Assembly (NCBI GenBank): GCA_021730635.1
Contig: JAJNNC010000006.1
Span: forward strand, 423,364-487,363
Length of the DNA: 64,000 nt
Source of the DNA: Catalimonadaceae bacterium JC749
Lineage (GTDB): Bacteria > Bacteroidota > Bacteroidia > Cytophagales > Cyclobacteriaceae
Direction: 5' to 3'
The notes under the pieces were generated by a model. It saw only the letters and a list, made by a program, of their open reading frames with translations, was not told where the DNA came from and did not search any database. How positions within the stretch are numbered: position 1 is the stretch's first letter; every line of letters starts with the position of its first letter. The position numbers were made by a program, and so were the translations under genes. Positions 56,329 to 63,889 of the stretch are shown piece by piece.

Positions 56329-56768
56329 GAATTGTGGTAGACACCAATGTCGTATTCAGTGCGATGTTAAATACCAATAGCCGCATGGCAAGAATTTTTC
56401 TCCAACCAAAAACTAAGCTTAAATTTTATGCTACCGAGCAGCTTTTACAGGAAATAGAGGAACATTCTGATAAACTAAGAGATATCTCAGGATATACAGA
56501 ATCATAACTGAAAAGAGTCTTTACACTCTTTACCCGTAGAATTAGATTTATCAATATTAGGTTGATCCCTAAAGACATTTACCTCAAGGCATTATCCCTA
56601 ACAGCAGAGGTAGATATTGACGATACTGAATTTGTTGCCTTGACCGAGCATATCAAAGGAAAATTTTGGAGTGGAGACAAAGCCTTGAGAAAAGGACTTG
56701 ATAAAAAAGGTTGGAATAAATTCATCTCAACCGATGAACTCTTCACTATAGTGAAATCACAAAAATAA
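56325..56768 (+). pseudogene. PIN-domain toxin gene interrupted by one in-frame stop
   Basis: The frame starts MRIVVDTNVVFSAMLN (first PIN Asp) and is stopped by TAA at 56505-56507 after residue 60. The same frame continues to 56768 with LKRVFTLFTRRIRFINIR, DIDDTEFVALTEH and FWSGDKALRKGL, the later acidic PIN positions. Together about 147 residues, the normal size of a PIN-family toxin ribonuclease. A single base change (for example CAA or GAA to TAA) explains the break, so it is a recent pseudogene unless the stop is read through or is a sequencing error. Confidence 0.82.
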
Positions 56769-57069
56769 TGAAACCCACACCCAACATTGGCTAAATGAAA
56801 TAAAATTACAGATTATCTTCACTTGCATTAGCTACAAGAGATGTGCTTCTAAATCCTGCATGCTCTTAGCCCAAGTGATACAGACATGCTGCTTTGACAC
56901 ACATTTTTTATCTTTTCTTGCAGTGTCAGGCTAAACAAAGACTTTTCTGACACCCAAGAAGACGCTGCTGTGTGGCTCCTTTCACCAATACCCCTATTCT
57001 TTCATGGATTCTTATCTGTGTAAAACCAGCAGAAAGCAAGAGACGTAGTAAATTATTAATTGAGATAGC
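56769..57069. other. Gene-free stretch after toxin module
   Basis: About 300 bp without a coding frame. It begins with the right inverted repeat and then AT-rich sequence. A weak pairing between GGCTAAATG (about 56789) and CATTAGCT (about 56827) could be the worn stem of an attC site, but a closing GTTRRRY core is missing. Several TGACAC words occur at 56896-56958 without a clear meaning. Confidence 0.35.
56772..56790 (-). repeat. Inverted repeat, right flank of toxin-antitoxin module (attC-like)
   Basis: AACCCACACCCAACATTGG is the reverse complement of the left flank, 18 of 19 bases. The inner ACCCAAC fits the RYYYAAC pattern of an attC R'' core site, and the inner ten bases CACACCCAAC complement GTTGGGTGTG exactly. 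Confidence 0.8.
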
Positions 57070-57558
57070 ATGGAAAAAGAATCTGTTATTGGACAACTTT
57101 TAGAAACCTTGCCCCAGCGGGGCACCGTCACCTGGATAGGGATACGCCCGGAGAGAAGGGCACCCCTTCGGGTTATCAATGAAATCAAAGCCATGCCTGG
57201 CAGCGGACTGGAAGGTGACCATTATGCCGGTACGTTTGAAAGTAAAAGGCAGGTGACGCTCATCAATGAGGAGCATATTCAATCGGTAGCTTCCATGTTG
57301 GGCAAAGACACGCTTGACCCCGGCCTGATGCGCCGTAACATCGTGGTAAAAGGCATTAACCTACAGGCCTTGAAAGACAGGCTTTTTCAGGTGGGCGAAG
57401 TAGTGATGGAAATGACAGGCCCTTGCCAACCCTGCTCACGGATGGAAGAAAACCTGGGACCTGGAGGGTACAATGCTATGCGTGGACATGGAGGTATTAC
57501 GGTCCGGGTCGTGCAGGGAGGTGTGATCCGGGTAGGTGATCCGGTACAGGTGGTGTGA
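57070..57558 (+). CDS. MOSC domain protein
   Basis: A 162-residue protein that is essentially one MOSC domain, the molybdenum-cofactor sulfurase C-terminal fold: PGSGLEGDHYAG, LINEEHIQSVA, LMRRNIVVKGINL, and the conserved Cys in GPCQPCSRME (a second Cys is adjacent). It may bind sulfur-bearing or molybdopterin-type compounds; no partner genes are nearby. The function of the stand-alone family is not well known. Confidence 0.9.
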   Translation: MEKESVIGQLLETLPQRGTVTWIGIRPERRAPLRVINEIKAMPGSGLEGDHYAGTFESKRQVTLINEEHIQSVASMLGKDTLDPGLMRRNIVVKGINLQALKDRLFQVGEVVMEMTGPCQPCSRMEENLGPGGYNAMRGHGGITVRVVQGGVIRVGDPVQVV

Positions 57559-57664
57559 TACACCATCGAAATAACAGCTACTCTTTGGATACGCCACTAT
57601 TTGCTTCATTTAATAATTTTTATCTTCTACCTTTACCACTGATCCTATTCTATCCCTCACTGGT

Positions 57665-58480
57665 ATGTCTGCATTAAACATTATTTTAATAGGTGCTCAT
57701 CCCGATGATTGTGAACTTTTCGGGGGAGGCACAGCCGCCTTATTTTCGCGCATGGGGCATCGGGTAAAATTTATCTCCATGACAGATGGCAGTGCCGGCC
57801 ATCACCAGCTTACCGGCACGGAACTGGTAGAGAGAAGAAGCCTAGAAACCATCGCTGCAGCCGACATTCTGGGGATAAGTTATGAGATTTTGGGCAACCC
57901 CGATGGACAACTCATGCCTACCCTGGAAAATCGCCATCTGATGATTCAAAGGATACGGGAATGGGAAGCAGATGTGGTGATTTCGCATCGGCCCAATGAC
58001 TACCATCCTGATCATCGATATACCAGTCAGATTGTGCAGGACGCCGCCTATATGGTGATGGTGCCACATGTGGTGAGACAGGCAGCCCCTTTGACAAAGA
58101 ATCCACTATTCCTTTATTTCAGAGACCGTTTTCAGAAACCCACGCCTTTCTCTCCGGATATTGCTGTCGCCATCGACGAAGTATATGAACAGAAAATGCA
58201 GGCGCTTCACGCCCATGGTTCTCAATTTTACGAGTGGCTGCCCTGGATTGAAAGGCAGGCCCATACCCTACCGGAAGATACCCAAGCAAGGATTGCCTGG
58301 CTTAAAGCAAAATGGACTTTTCCGCTAACGCCACTGATACGCCATTCACTGCAACGGTGGTATGGCCCGGAACAAGCCGCTCAGGTGCAACAGGCAGAAG
58401 CTTTCGAGATAGGAGAATACGGGTTGCAACCGGATGAATCTGAAATACGAAGGCTCTTCCCCATGCTGGGGTTATCCTGA
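57665..58480 (+). CDS. PIG-L family deacetylase
   Basis: A 271-residue metal-dependent deacetylase-like protein. Catalytic zinc motif AHPDDCELFGGG (residues 11-22), a TDGSAGHH segment, then RPNDYHPDHRYT for the third ligand. Relatives deacetylate N-acetylglucosaminyl lipids or thiol precursors such as bacillithiol; the substrate here is unknown. It lies about 105 bp after the MOSC gene. Confidence 0.9.
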   Translation: MSALNIILIGAHPDDCELFGGGTAALFSRMGHRVKFISMTDGSAGHHQLTGTELVERRSLETIAAADILGISYEILGNPDGQLMPTLENRHLMIQRIREWEADVVISHRPNDYHPDHRYTSQIVQDAAYMVMVPHVVRQAAPLTKNPLFLYFRDRFQKPTPFSPDIAVAIDEVYEQKMQALHAHGSQFYEWLPWIERQAHTLPEDTQARIAWLKAKWTFPLTPLIRHSLQRWYGPEQAAQVQQAEAFEIGEYGLQPDESEIRRLFPMLGLS

Positions 58481-58662
58481 CTTGCTCCCTACCCTTGCCA
58501 GAAAGTTTTACGGTCTGTCGCTGATAATAGTCTCTTGTAAAGATTGATTTCTTGCCTGTGCTGAGAAGGGCCACGCCTATACAGTTTCTTTTATTGGATT
58601 CATTTCCAGCAAAAACGAGTCATTTACCCTATCCGATACCCTGGGAGGTGAAGCATATGGTT

Positions 58663-59070
58663 TTAGTGTTGATCAAACCTGTTTTGAAACATTTTTTGAT
58701 GCATCTGCTGATGCATATAGGGCTGCCAGGTAACCAGCACTATTTTATCCTCCGGCACAAAGGAGTAGCCGTATTCATAACAGAAATAGTAAATCACCCC
58801 GTTTTTTGTCCTATACGTGTGGGTATAGAAATTGAATTCAAATTGCTGATCCAGCAATAGTTGTCTCCGGATAGTGGTTTTACCCACCGGGTTATAACTT
58901 TTCAGAATAGAACGGTTCCTGCGAAGTATCTGATTGATATTGGCCATAGGAATTTCTACCTGTCGCTTTTTGCGGTTGTTAAACAGGAAACGGCACTGAT
59001 CGGAACAAAACTTTTTATCGATACGACCTTTCAGGACTTCCCCACACTCCTGGCAATTTCTTTTTTTCAT
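58663..59070 (-). CDS. Small zinc-ribbon protein of unknown function
   Basis: About 135 residues from the ATG at 59070; a start 7 codons earlier (59091) is possible. Two CxxC-type pairs form a zinc ribbon at the N-terminus (CQECGEVLKGRIDKKFCSDQCR), then a conserved RNRSILKSYNP segment and a beta-rich YYFCYEYGYSFVP region. It is transcribed away from the recombinase gene. Similar proteins occur widely in Bacteroidota without assigned function. Confidence 0.75.
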   Translation of the reverse strand: MKKRNCQECGEVLKGRIDKKFCSDQCRFLFNNRKKRQVEIPMANINQILRRNRSILKSYNPVGKTTIRRQLLLDQQFEFNFYTHTYRTKNGVIYYFCYEYGYSFVPEDKIVLVTWQPYMHQQMHQKMFQNRFDQH

Positions 59071-59197
59071 GACAGATGATAAAGTTTTCAATGATTTTAT
59101 CCGTGTTATAACCCGAGTATATACGGATATACCCGTTTAATACCACAGCGAATACAATACCTGCTCCTATTTTTGATGAGGCAAACCATGTGACTTT

Positions 59198-60604
59198 ATG
59201 CGAATACCTGTTATTTTTCTCAACGCTATGGACCCTAGGGGGGATCATCTGAAATTAGTGCTGAAAGATTTCCCACCCTCTCTGAAAAAAGAACTTGTCC
59301 ATTTTCACCTAATCCGTCAACAAGCAGGCAATTTACTCCTTCTACGTGACGAAAATCACATACGCCAGCTTTCGGATTATTTTAGGGGTAGGGTTATGAT
59401 AAATACTTCGTATCTGTACAAAAAGGGCATCAAAGTTCCTGAGCGTGCGGTCAGTCTTATCCCCGGCAAGCCCAAGCCGGCCATCAGCACTTTGTATTTG
59501 TTGCCCATCACCCATGAAGGCAAATTGTTTCTCAAAATACAATTCAGGTATCAGAGGCAACTTTACCGCCTCTTATCTCAGGCAGAAGGTGTGCGGTGGA
59601 GCCAGACTTACCGTTGTTTTCTCACACACTTTTCAGAGGCCAGTATCATGAACTTATTGGACAATATAAAAGGGGTAGCCCGTTTAGCTTTGAACAGTAA
59701 GGTGACAATCAATAGTCTGGAATTACAAAAAGCACTGTGGGAGCAGCAACTCCTGGCAGGTAGTAAGACTTGTTCATTGCACCTATTGGAAATTATGAAG
59801 CTCAAAAACTACAGTTTCAACACCGTAAGAACCTATCATGCTTTGATCCTCAAATTTCTGAATGCGACCTCCCTCCCACTAGAAATCATTCATGACTATG
59901 ATGAAGCAGAGATCAACCGGTACCATACCGCACTAAAAGAAAAGGGAGGGTATTCTGTATCCTATGTGAATCAATCTATTAATGCTATTCAATTCTATTA
60001 TCATCATTGTGTCAAAAGACCTTTGAATCTACAACAGGTATTCAGGCCTAAAAAACCAGCTACTTTACCCAAGATATTATCCAGACAAGAAATCGAAGAA
60101 ATATTTAGAATGACAGACAATCCTAAACATAAATCAATGTTGCTGATTCTGTATTCTTCCGGTTTAAGGGCAGGTGAACTGTTGAATCTAACATGGGATG
60201 ATATCAGTCTTGCGGAACGCAAAATTCACATCAAGGCAGCAAAGGGCTGTAAAGACAGGTATAGTATACTTTCTCAGAAGGCCTGTCATTTATTAGGACA
60301 GTACAGAAAATCTTACCGCACAAAATATTATGTGTTTGAGGGGCAATATGGAGGGAAATATTCTTACAGGAGTCTGCAACAAATTTTCAAAAGATCTTTG
60401 CAGCGTGCTAATATCACTAAACCCTATACACTTCACTGTCTTCGACATTCATTTGCTACACATTTACTGGAAGCTGGTACAGATTTACGCTATATACAAC
60501 AGCTACTCGGGCATAATTCCTCCAGGACCACTGAAATATATACCCATGTATCTATGCAAGCACTACATAAAATTATAAGTCCTGCAGATTCTTTGAACAT
60601 ATGA
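59198..60604 (+). CDS. Tyrosine recombinase, candidate integrase of the cassette array
   Basis: A 468-residue site-specific recombinase. Residues 1-188 are an extra region, including a domain with WSQTYRCFLTHFSE at 134-147, not found in classic integron integrases or XerC/D. Residues about 190-280 are the SAM-like core-binding domain (KNYSFNTVRTYHALILKFL). The catalytic domain carries Arg324, Lys349, His413, Arg416, His439 and the nucleophile Tyr448. Lys-to-His spacing is 64 residues, close to XerD (72) and far from IntI1 (about 106), so the integron-specific insert is absent. It is followed in the same direction by attC-bordered cassettes, so it is the natural candidate for moving them. A start at residue 11 is possible. 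Confidence 0.88.
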   Translation: MRIPVIFLNAMDPRGDHLKLVLKDFPPSLKKELVHFHLIRQQAGNLLLLRDENHIRQLSDYFRGRVMINTSYLYKKGIKVPERAVSLIPGKPKPAISTLYLLPITHEGKLFLKIQFRYQRQLYRLLSQAEGVRWSQTYRCFLTHFSEASIMNLLDNIKGVARLALNSKVTINSLELQKALWEQQLLAGSKTCSLHLLEIMKLKNYSFNTVRTYHALILKFLNATSLPLEIIHDYDEAEINRYHTALKEKGGYSVSYVNQSINAIQFYYHHCVKRPLNLQQVFRPKKPATLPKILSRQEIEEIFRMTDNPKHKSMLLILYSSGLRAGELLNLTWDDISLAERKIHIKAAKGCKDRYSILSQKACHLLGQYRKSYRTKYYVFEGQYGGKYSYRSLQQIFKRSLQRANITKPYTLHCLRHSFATHLLEAGTDLRYIQQLLGHNSSRTTEIYTHVSMQALHKIISPADSLNI

Positions 60605-60765
60605 AAACCATAAAATCTAAGCATTTATATGTACGCCATTACATTATGTTAAATGTCAAAACTTACTGCAAAAAAAGGGCAGATTATTCTTTAAATTTAT
60701 CTTATCTTATAATTAATATAATATATTTAACTGCTACTATAGCGTATATACATTAGTTGTGTGTG
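60605..60765 (+). promoter_or_regulatory. Candidate attI recombination site and cassette promoter region
   Basis: AT-rich sequence between recombinase and first cassette. The first cassette begins at GTTGTGTGTG (60756-60765), with cutting expected after the G at 60756. No attC stem lies upstream, as expected for an attI. AACT (about 60729) and AGTT (60755-60758) face each other in inverted orientation and might be recombinase half-sites. TTATGTTAAAT (60644-60654) equals the XerD arm of bacterial dif sites, but no matching XerC arm at 6-nt spacing was seen. A Pc-like promoter for the cassettes may lie here. Confidence 0.45.
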
Positions 60766-60826
60766 ATCTAAGAAAGCAATTAGAATATAAACGAGTTTAT
60801 CTTTAACTTTTGAAACACCTACACAA

Positions 60827-61180
60827 ATGAAAAAGCTCTTTCTTTTTTCTGTTATTTTCGGAATCTTTTCTCTAATAATTCCTGTCATGACCAATGCTCA
60901 ACGGGTCGTAAATGATTCTCTCAAAAATGAGCTAATCGATTCTCTATCTCAAGATGAAGATTTTGAATATCTGCATTTGGGAGTATTTGATGATTTGCGA
61001 TCAGTAAAATCGAATAATTATTCAATTGAAGAATTAGAAGCAACCTCTAAGAAGTATCAAAAAATAGACGAGAATTTTAAGAAAAAATATCCAATGTTAA
61101 AATTCCTTGGTCAGGAAGAATTATTTATAGTTGAGAGCAAGGCTATTGATAATATCCGGGAAAGAAGAAAAAAGAACTGA
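60827..61180 (+). CDS. Cassette 1: small secreted protein, unknown
   Basis: A 117-residue protein with a signal peptide (LFSVIFGIFSLIIPVMTNAQ, cleavage about residue 25). The mature part is helical and charged, with SLSQDEDFEYLHLGVFDDLRSVKSN, and no Cys. It is the only gene of the first cassette, which runs from 60757 to the R'' at 61185-61194. I recognise no family. Confidence 0.72.
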   Translation: MKKLFLFSVIFGIFSLIIPVMTNAQRVVNDSLKNELIDSLSQDEDFEYLHLGVFDDLRSVKSNNYSIEELEATSKKYQKIDENFKKKYPMLKFLGQEELFIVESKAIDNIRERRKKN

Positions 61181-61184
61181 AGAC

Positions 61185-61319
61185 CACACACAACACAAGG
61201 CAGTAGCTAGCCCTAGTTAAAAGCTATCAAACGTTTTGCTCTCCAGGCACGAACAATAATTGTGGAAAGATAAACGCAAACATGACCGGGCCAGCTACTT
61301 GCCCAAATCGTTATGCCCC
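61185..61319 (+). repeat. attC-like site A
   Basis: R'' CACACACAAC (61185-61194) pairs with the first cassette's start GTTGTGTGTG. The stem is GGCAGTAGCTAGCCC (61199-61213) with GGGCCAGCTACTTGCC (61288-61303): nine and five matched bases with one extra base and one mismatch, the extrahelical bases typical of attC. R' is GTTATGCCCC (61310-61319). Total 135 bp, in the normal attC range. Confidence 0.85.
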
Positions 61320-61329
61320 ATTAAAAAAA

Positions 61330-62016
61330 ATGAAAAGATTGATATTGATACTGATGATTTGTGCAGGTTGTGGAGAACAGACAAAGCAGAACCAGAAACA
61401 AGCAGACTTTGAGAAAGATACTTCTATACAAGTAGTTAGTAATCAAGAAAGTGCTACCTCATTCGCAGAAGAGGGAAGTAATTTCATTGATCCAGAAAAA
61501 TTTAAAGTGTCTCGACAAGACTCTTTTAGTCTTGAAGATTGGTATTATGGGGCCAGACAGGACAGCTTGGTAATACTAACAAAACAAGAAATTGAGAAAT
61601 ATTTTCAAGATTCAGCTCTAAAAAACGATTTAGATAAGGATAGAGGCTTTTACTACTATTTTTCTGTTCAGGAGAATCAGAAAGATAAAGTAGTAATCAC
61701 ACTCATTGAAGAATATGATTACTGTTGTGCTGATTTATATCTCATGACTTATGATCAAAATAATAAATTGATTGGAAAAAGTAAGGTCGCAAGTAGTGTT
61801 GGGGATGGAGGTTCAGGATATGAGGAATATGGGAAATTTATTTCTGATTCAATCTATCAATTAATCCGGTTAGAGGAAACGACTTTACGAGATGATCAGG
61901 ATACAATGGAATACAAAATTGATTCAGTAGTGACTCGATTTTCAGTGGACAAGAATTTGAATTTTGAAAAGCTGGACGAAGAGAAATTTCAATGGAATAA
62001 AATTATAGCAAATTAG
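61330..62016 (+). CDS. Cassette 2: lipoprotein, unknown
   Basis: About 228 residues from the ATG at 61330, which opens a lipoprotein signal (KRLILILMICAGC, Cys about residue 15). An earlier ATG at 61282 lies inside the attC site and is not used. The mature part is acidic, with an N-terminal low-complexity region and a globular part holding EEYDYCCADLYLMTYDQNNKLIGKSKVASS. No family recognised; the look is that of a small cell-surface lipoprotein. Confidence 0.75.
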   Translation: MKRLILILMICAGCGEQTKQNQKQADFEKDTSIQVVSNQESATSFAEEGSNFIDPEKFKVSRQDSFSLEDWYYGARQDSLVILTKQEIEKYFQDSALKNDLDKDRGFYYYFSVQENQKDKVVITLIEEYDYCCADLYLMTYDQNNKLIGKSKVASSVGDGGSGYEEYGKFISDSIYQLIRLEETTLRDDQDTMEYKIDSVVTRFSVDKNLNFEKLDEEKFQWNKIIAN

Positions 62017-62026
62017 AAATGAAAAC

Positions 62027-62162
62027 GGGGCATAACAAAATGCAGTAGCTAGCCCTATTTAAAAAGTACTCGGAAACTATTTGCCCTAAGTACGAAAATT
62101 GATAGTTGAAAGATAAACGCAAACAAGGCCGGGCCAGCTACTCGCACAGGCCGTTATGCTGC
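62027..62162 (+). repeat. attC-like site B
   Basis: R'' GGGGCATAAC (62027-62036) is the exact complement of the R' opening cassette 2. The stem TGCAGTAGCTAGCCC (62041-62055) pairs with GGGCCAGCTACTCGCA (62131-62146) with one extra G and one mismatch. R' GTTATGCTGC (62153-62162). Its own R'' and R' cores, GCATAAC and GTTATGC, are fully complementary. Confidence 0.9.
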
Positions 62163-62187
62163 ATTAACTAAGAAATGATTGACATAA

Positions 62188-63081
62188 ATGAAGTTTATAA
62201 AACTGATAATCTTTTGTTTCTTTGTTCATTCTGCTTGGAGCCAACACGTCATTAGAGGTAAAGTAATTGACCCGACTGACAATAATCCTATACCTGGGGT
62301 TGATGTAATTGAAGATTCTCTTAATCAAACGGTTACCGATGAACTAGGGCAATATTCTATCACGATTAACACACTACCAACTACTTTAACTTTTTCTATG
62401 ATAGGGATGCTTACAAGGACTGTAAATGTTGGTATAGATAGTACTTTGAATGTGTTCCTGCAACCTTACATATTGATTCATTACTTTGAAAGTCAAAAAA
62501 TTGGCTTGTACCTGACATCTGGAATTACCAATAACCCGATTGGTGGGAAAGCTTATTTAACATCCCCCTACTTTCTTGATTCACGATTATTTAAGAGTTC
62601 TATTAGCTATCAGACTAATTTAGATGACAACAGATTGGTCAATGGCTCTTTATCACTGGATAATATCTTGTTTGATCAACATTTCAGCGTAGGATTAAGT
62701 TTTGCGTATCAAGAAGTAGCTCTTGGTGAGATTTATAACTTAACAAATACGTCCATTGGAATAGATCTTTGGCATCGTTATAGTCCTTTTGACCTTACTC
62801 TTGGGTATAGTAATCTTCAAATTTTGAATGCTGAAGTAGTAGAAGATTTTCATGGTCTTGTTTTGAAAGTAAGCCGATATTTTGATAAAATATTAAGATT
62901 GGAAGCATCAACCAACATTTGGATTTATAATAATCTATATGGATTTCAGGCTCAATTAGAAAGGTCATTTAATCAGCTTCATATATTTGCCAATTATCAG
63001 CAACTTGATTCGTACTCTGAATTCAATATAGGTGTAGGTTGCATGGTAACTTATATATTGAGTGATCCAAATAGATATTAA
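62188..63081 (+). CDS. Cassette 3: carboxypeptidase-regulatory-like domain plus beta-barrel, unknown
   Basis: A 297-residue secreted protein. Signal peptide (IIFCFFVHSAWSQ, to about residue 19), then a carboxypeptidase-regulatory-like domain (about 20-90: IRGKVIDPTDNNPIPGVDVIEDSLNQTVTD) as found at the start of SusC proteins, then about 200 beta-rich residues resembling a small outer-membrane barrel (FDLTLGYSNLQILNAEVVEDFHGLVLKVSRYF). No plug domain is present, so it is not a full TonB transporter. A surface role is likely. Confidence 0.78.
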   Translation: MKFIKLIIFCFFVHSAWSQHVIRGKVIDPTDNNPIPGVDVIEDSLNQTVTDELGQYSITINTLPTTLTFSMIGMLTRTVNVGIDSTLNVFLQPYILIHYFESQKIGLYLTSGITNNPIGGKAYLTSPYFLDSRLFKSSISYQTNLDDNRLVNGSLSLDNILFDQHFSVGLSFAYQEVALGEIYNLTNTSIGIDLWHRYSPFDLTLGYSNLQILNAEVVEDFHGLVLKVSRYFDKILRLEASTNIWIYNNLYGFQAQLERSFNQLHIFANYQQLDSYSEFNIGVGCMVTYILSDPNRY

Positions 63082-63085
63082 AAAC

Positions 63086-63225
63086 GCAGCATAACATCAC
63101 CTAGCCCTCAGGCAGCGTGACAATGAGCATTGGGGGATTTTTTTACCAAGCATAATCTTTGATACTCGAAAGACAGACATCAACCAAAGGCGCTGCCCGA
63201 CCGGCTAGCCTGGTCGTTGTAGGCA
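63086..63225 (+). repeat. attC-like site C
   Basis: R'' GCAGCATAAC (63086-63095) complements the R' at 62153 exactly. Stem CTAGCCCTCAGGCAGCG (63101-63117) pairs with CGCTGCCCGACCGGCTAG (63191-63208) with a bulge and an inner mismatch loop. R' GTTGTAGGCA (63216-63225). The loop sequence differs from sites A and B. Confidence 0.85.
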
Positions 63226-63231
63226 ACCTAA

Positions 63232-63735
63232 ATGAAAAATCCAAAAGACAATATTGATCTGTTAATTCTTTACAAGGTAGGTTTACAATGCGGAATTTTA
63301 GATACGACAACGCTGATAGATTTTGCCGATAACATAATCGCAAATGAAGAAGATCCAGAATATTTATTTATTGAGATCTCGCTATGTGGGAATAACAAAA
63401 GTAAACTGATTGATGTACTTTCGGAATTTACAAGAGAGTACCGCAAAAAGATTTCTGGCGAGTATCTATTTGGCGCAATACGATCCAATTATTTAAAGAA
63501 GAAGATTGACCTTGAAGGTACAGTCAGATTACTCTACAAGCTAAGGGATGAACTTGATTTAACTGACGAGGAAGAAGGTTTTATCTACAGCATAGACGAC
63601 CAATATTATCTTGCTGCCGATAATATAATTGGAACAATTGAAGATGTTGAGAATGACTTATTAAATTTCCTGGCGAACTATAGAGAGTCTGACTTAGGAA
63701 ATCGTATACCCTGGAAAGAGGTAACTGATGATTGA
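63232..63735 (+). CDS. Cassette 4: small acidic cytosolic protein, unknown
   Basis: A 167-residue protein without a signal peptide, very acidic and predicted to be helical (LIDFADNIIANEEDPEYLFIEISLCG, YKLRDELDLTDEEEGFIYSIDDQYYLAADN). The size and charge resemble immunity or regulatory proteins carried in cassettes, but no family is recognised. Confidence 0.75.
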   Translation: MKNPKDNIDLLILYKVGLQCGILDTTTLIDFADNIIANEEDPEYLFIEISLCGNNKSKLIDVLSEFTREYRKKISGEYLFGAIRSNYLKKKIDLEGTVRLLYKLRDELDLTDEEEGFIYSIDDQYYLAADNIIGTIEDVENDLLNFLANYRESDLGNRIPWKEVTDD

Positions 63736-63741
63736 AAAGGC

Positions 63742-63875
63742 TGCCTACAACATCGCGCAGCCGTCAGCCTAGCTAAAATGAGCCAGAAAGTTTGTTACTC
63801 TAAGTCACGTTATTGATATACGAACTGATAACGCAAACAAGTCCGGCCGTCGGCTCGCGCTGGTCGTTAGCGGGC
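63742..63875 (+). repeat. attC-like site D
   Basis: R'' TGCCTACAAC (63742-63751) is the exact complement of GTTGTAGGCA at 63216. Stem GCGCAGCCGTCAGCC (63755-63769) pairs with GGCCGTCGGCTCGCGC (63845-63860) with one extra G and a mismatch. R' GTTAGCGGGC (63866-63875). Confidence 0.88.
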
Positions 63876-63889
63876 ATAGGAATTAGAAT

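Noticed and set aside
56891..56960. Repeated TGACAC words after the toxin module
   Set aside because: Short, irregularly spaced and without an attC core, so not a supported element.
61282..61329. Upstream start for the cassette 2 gene
   Set aside because: It lies inside the attC-like site and would hide the lipoprotein signal behind 16 residues encoded by the site.
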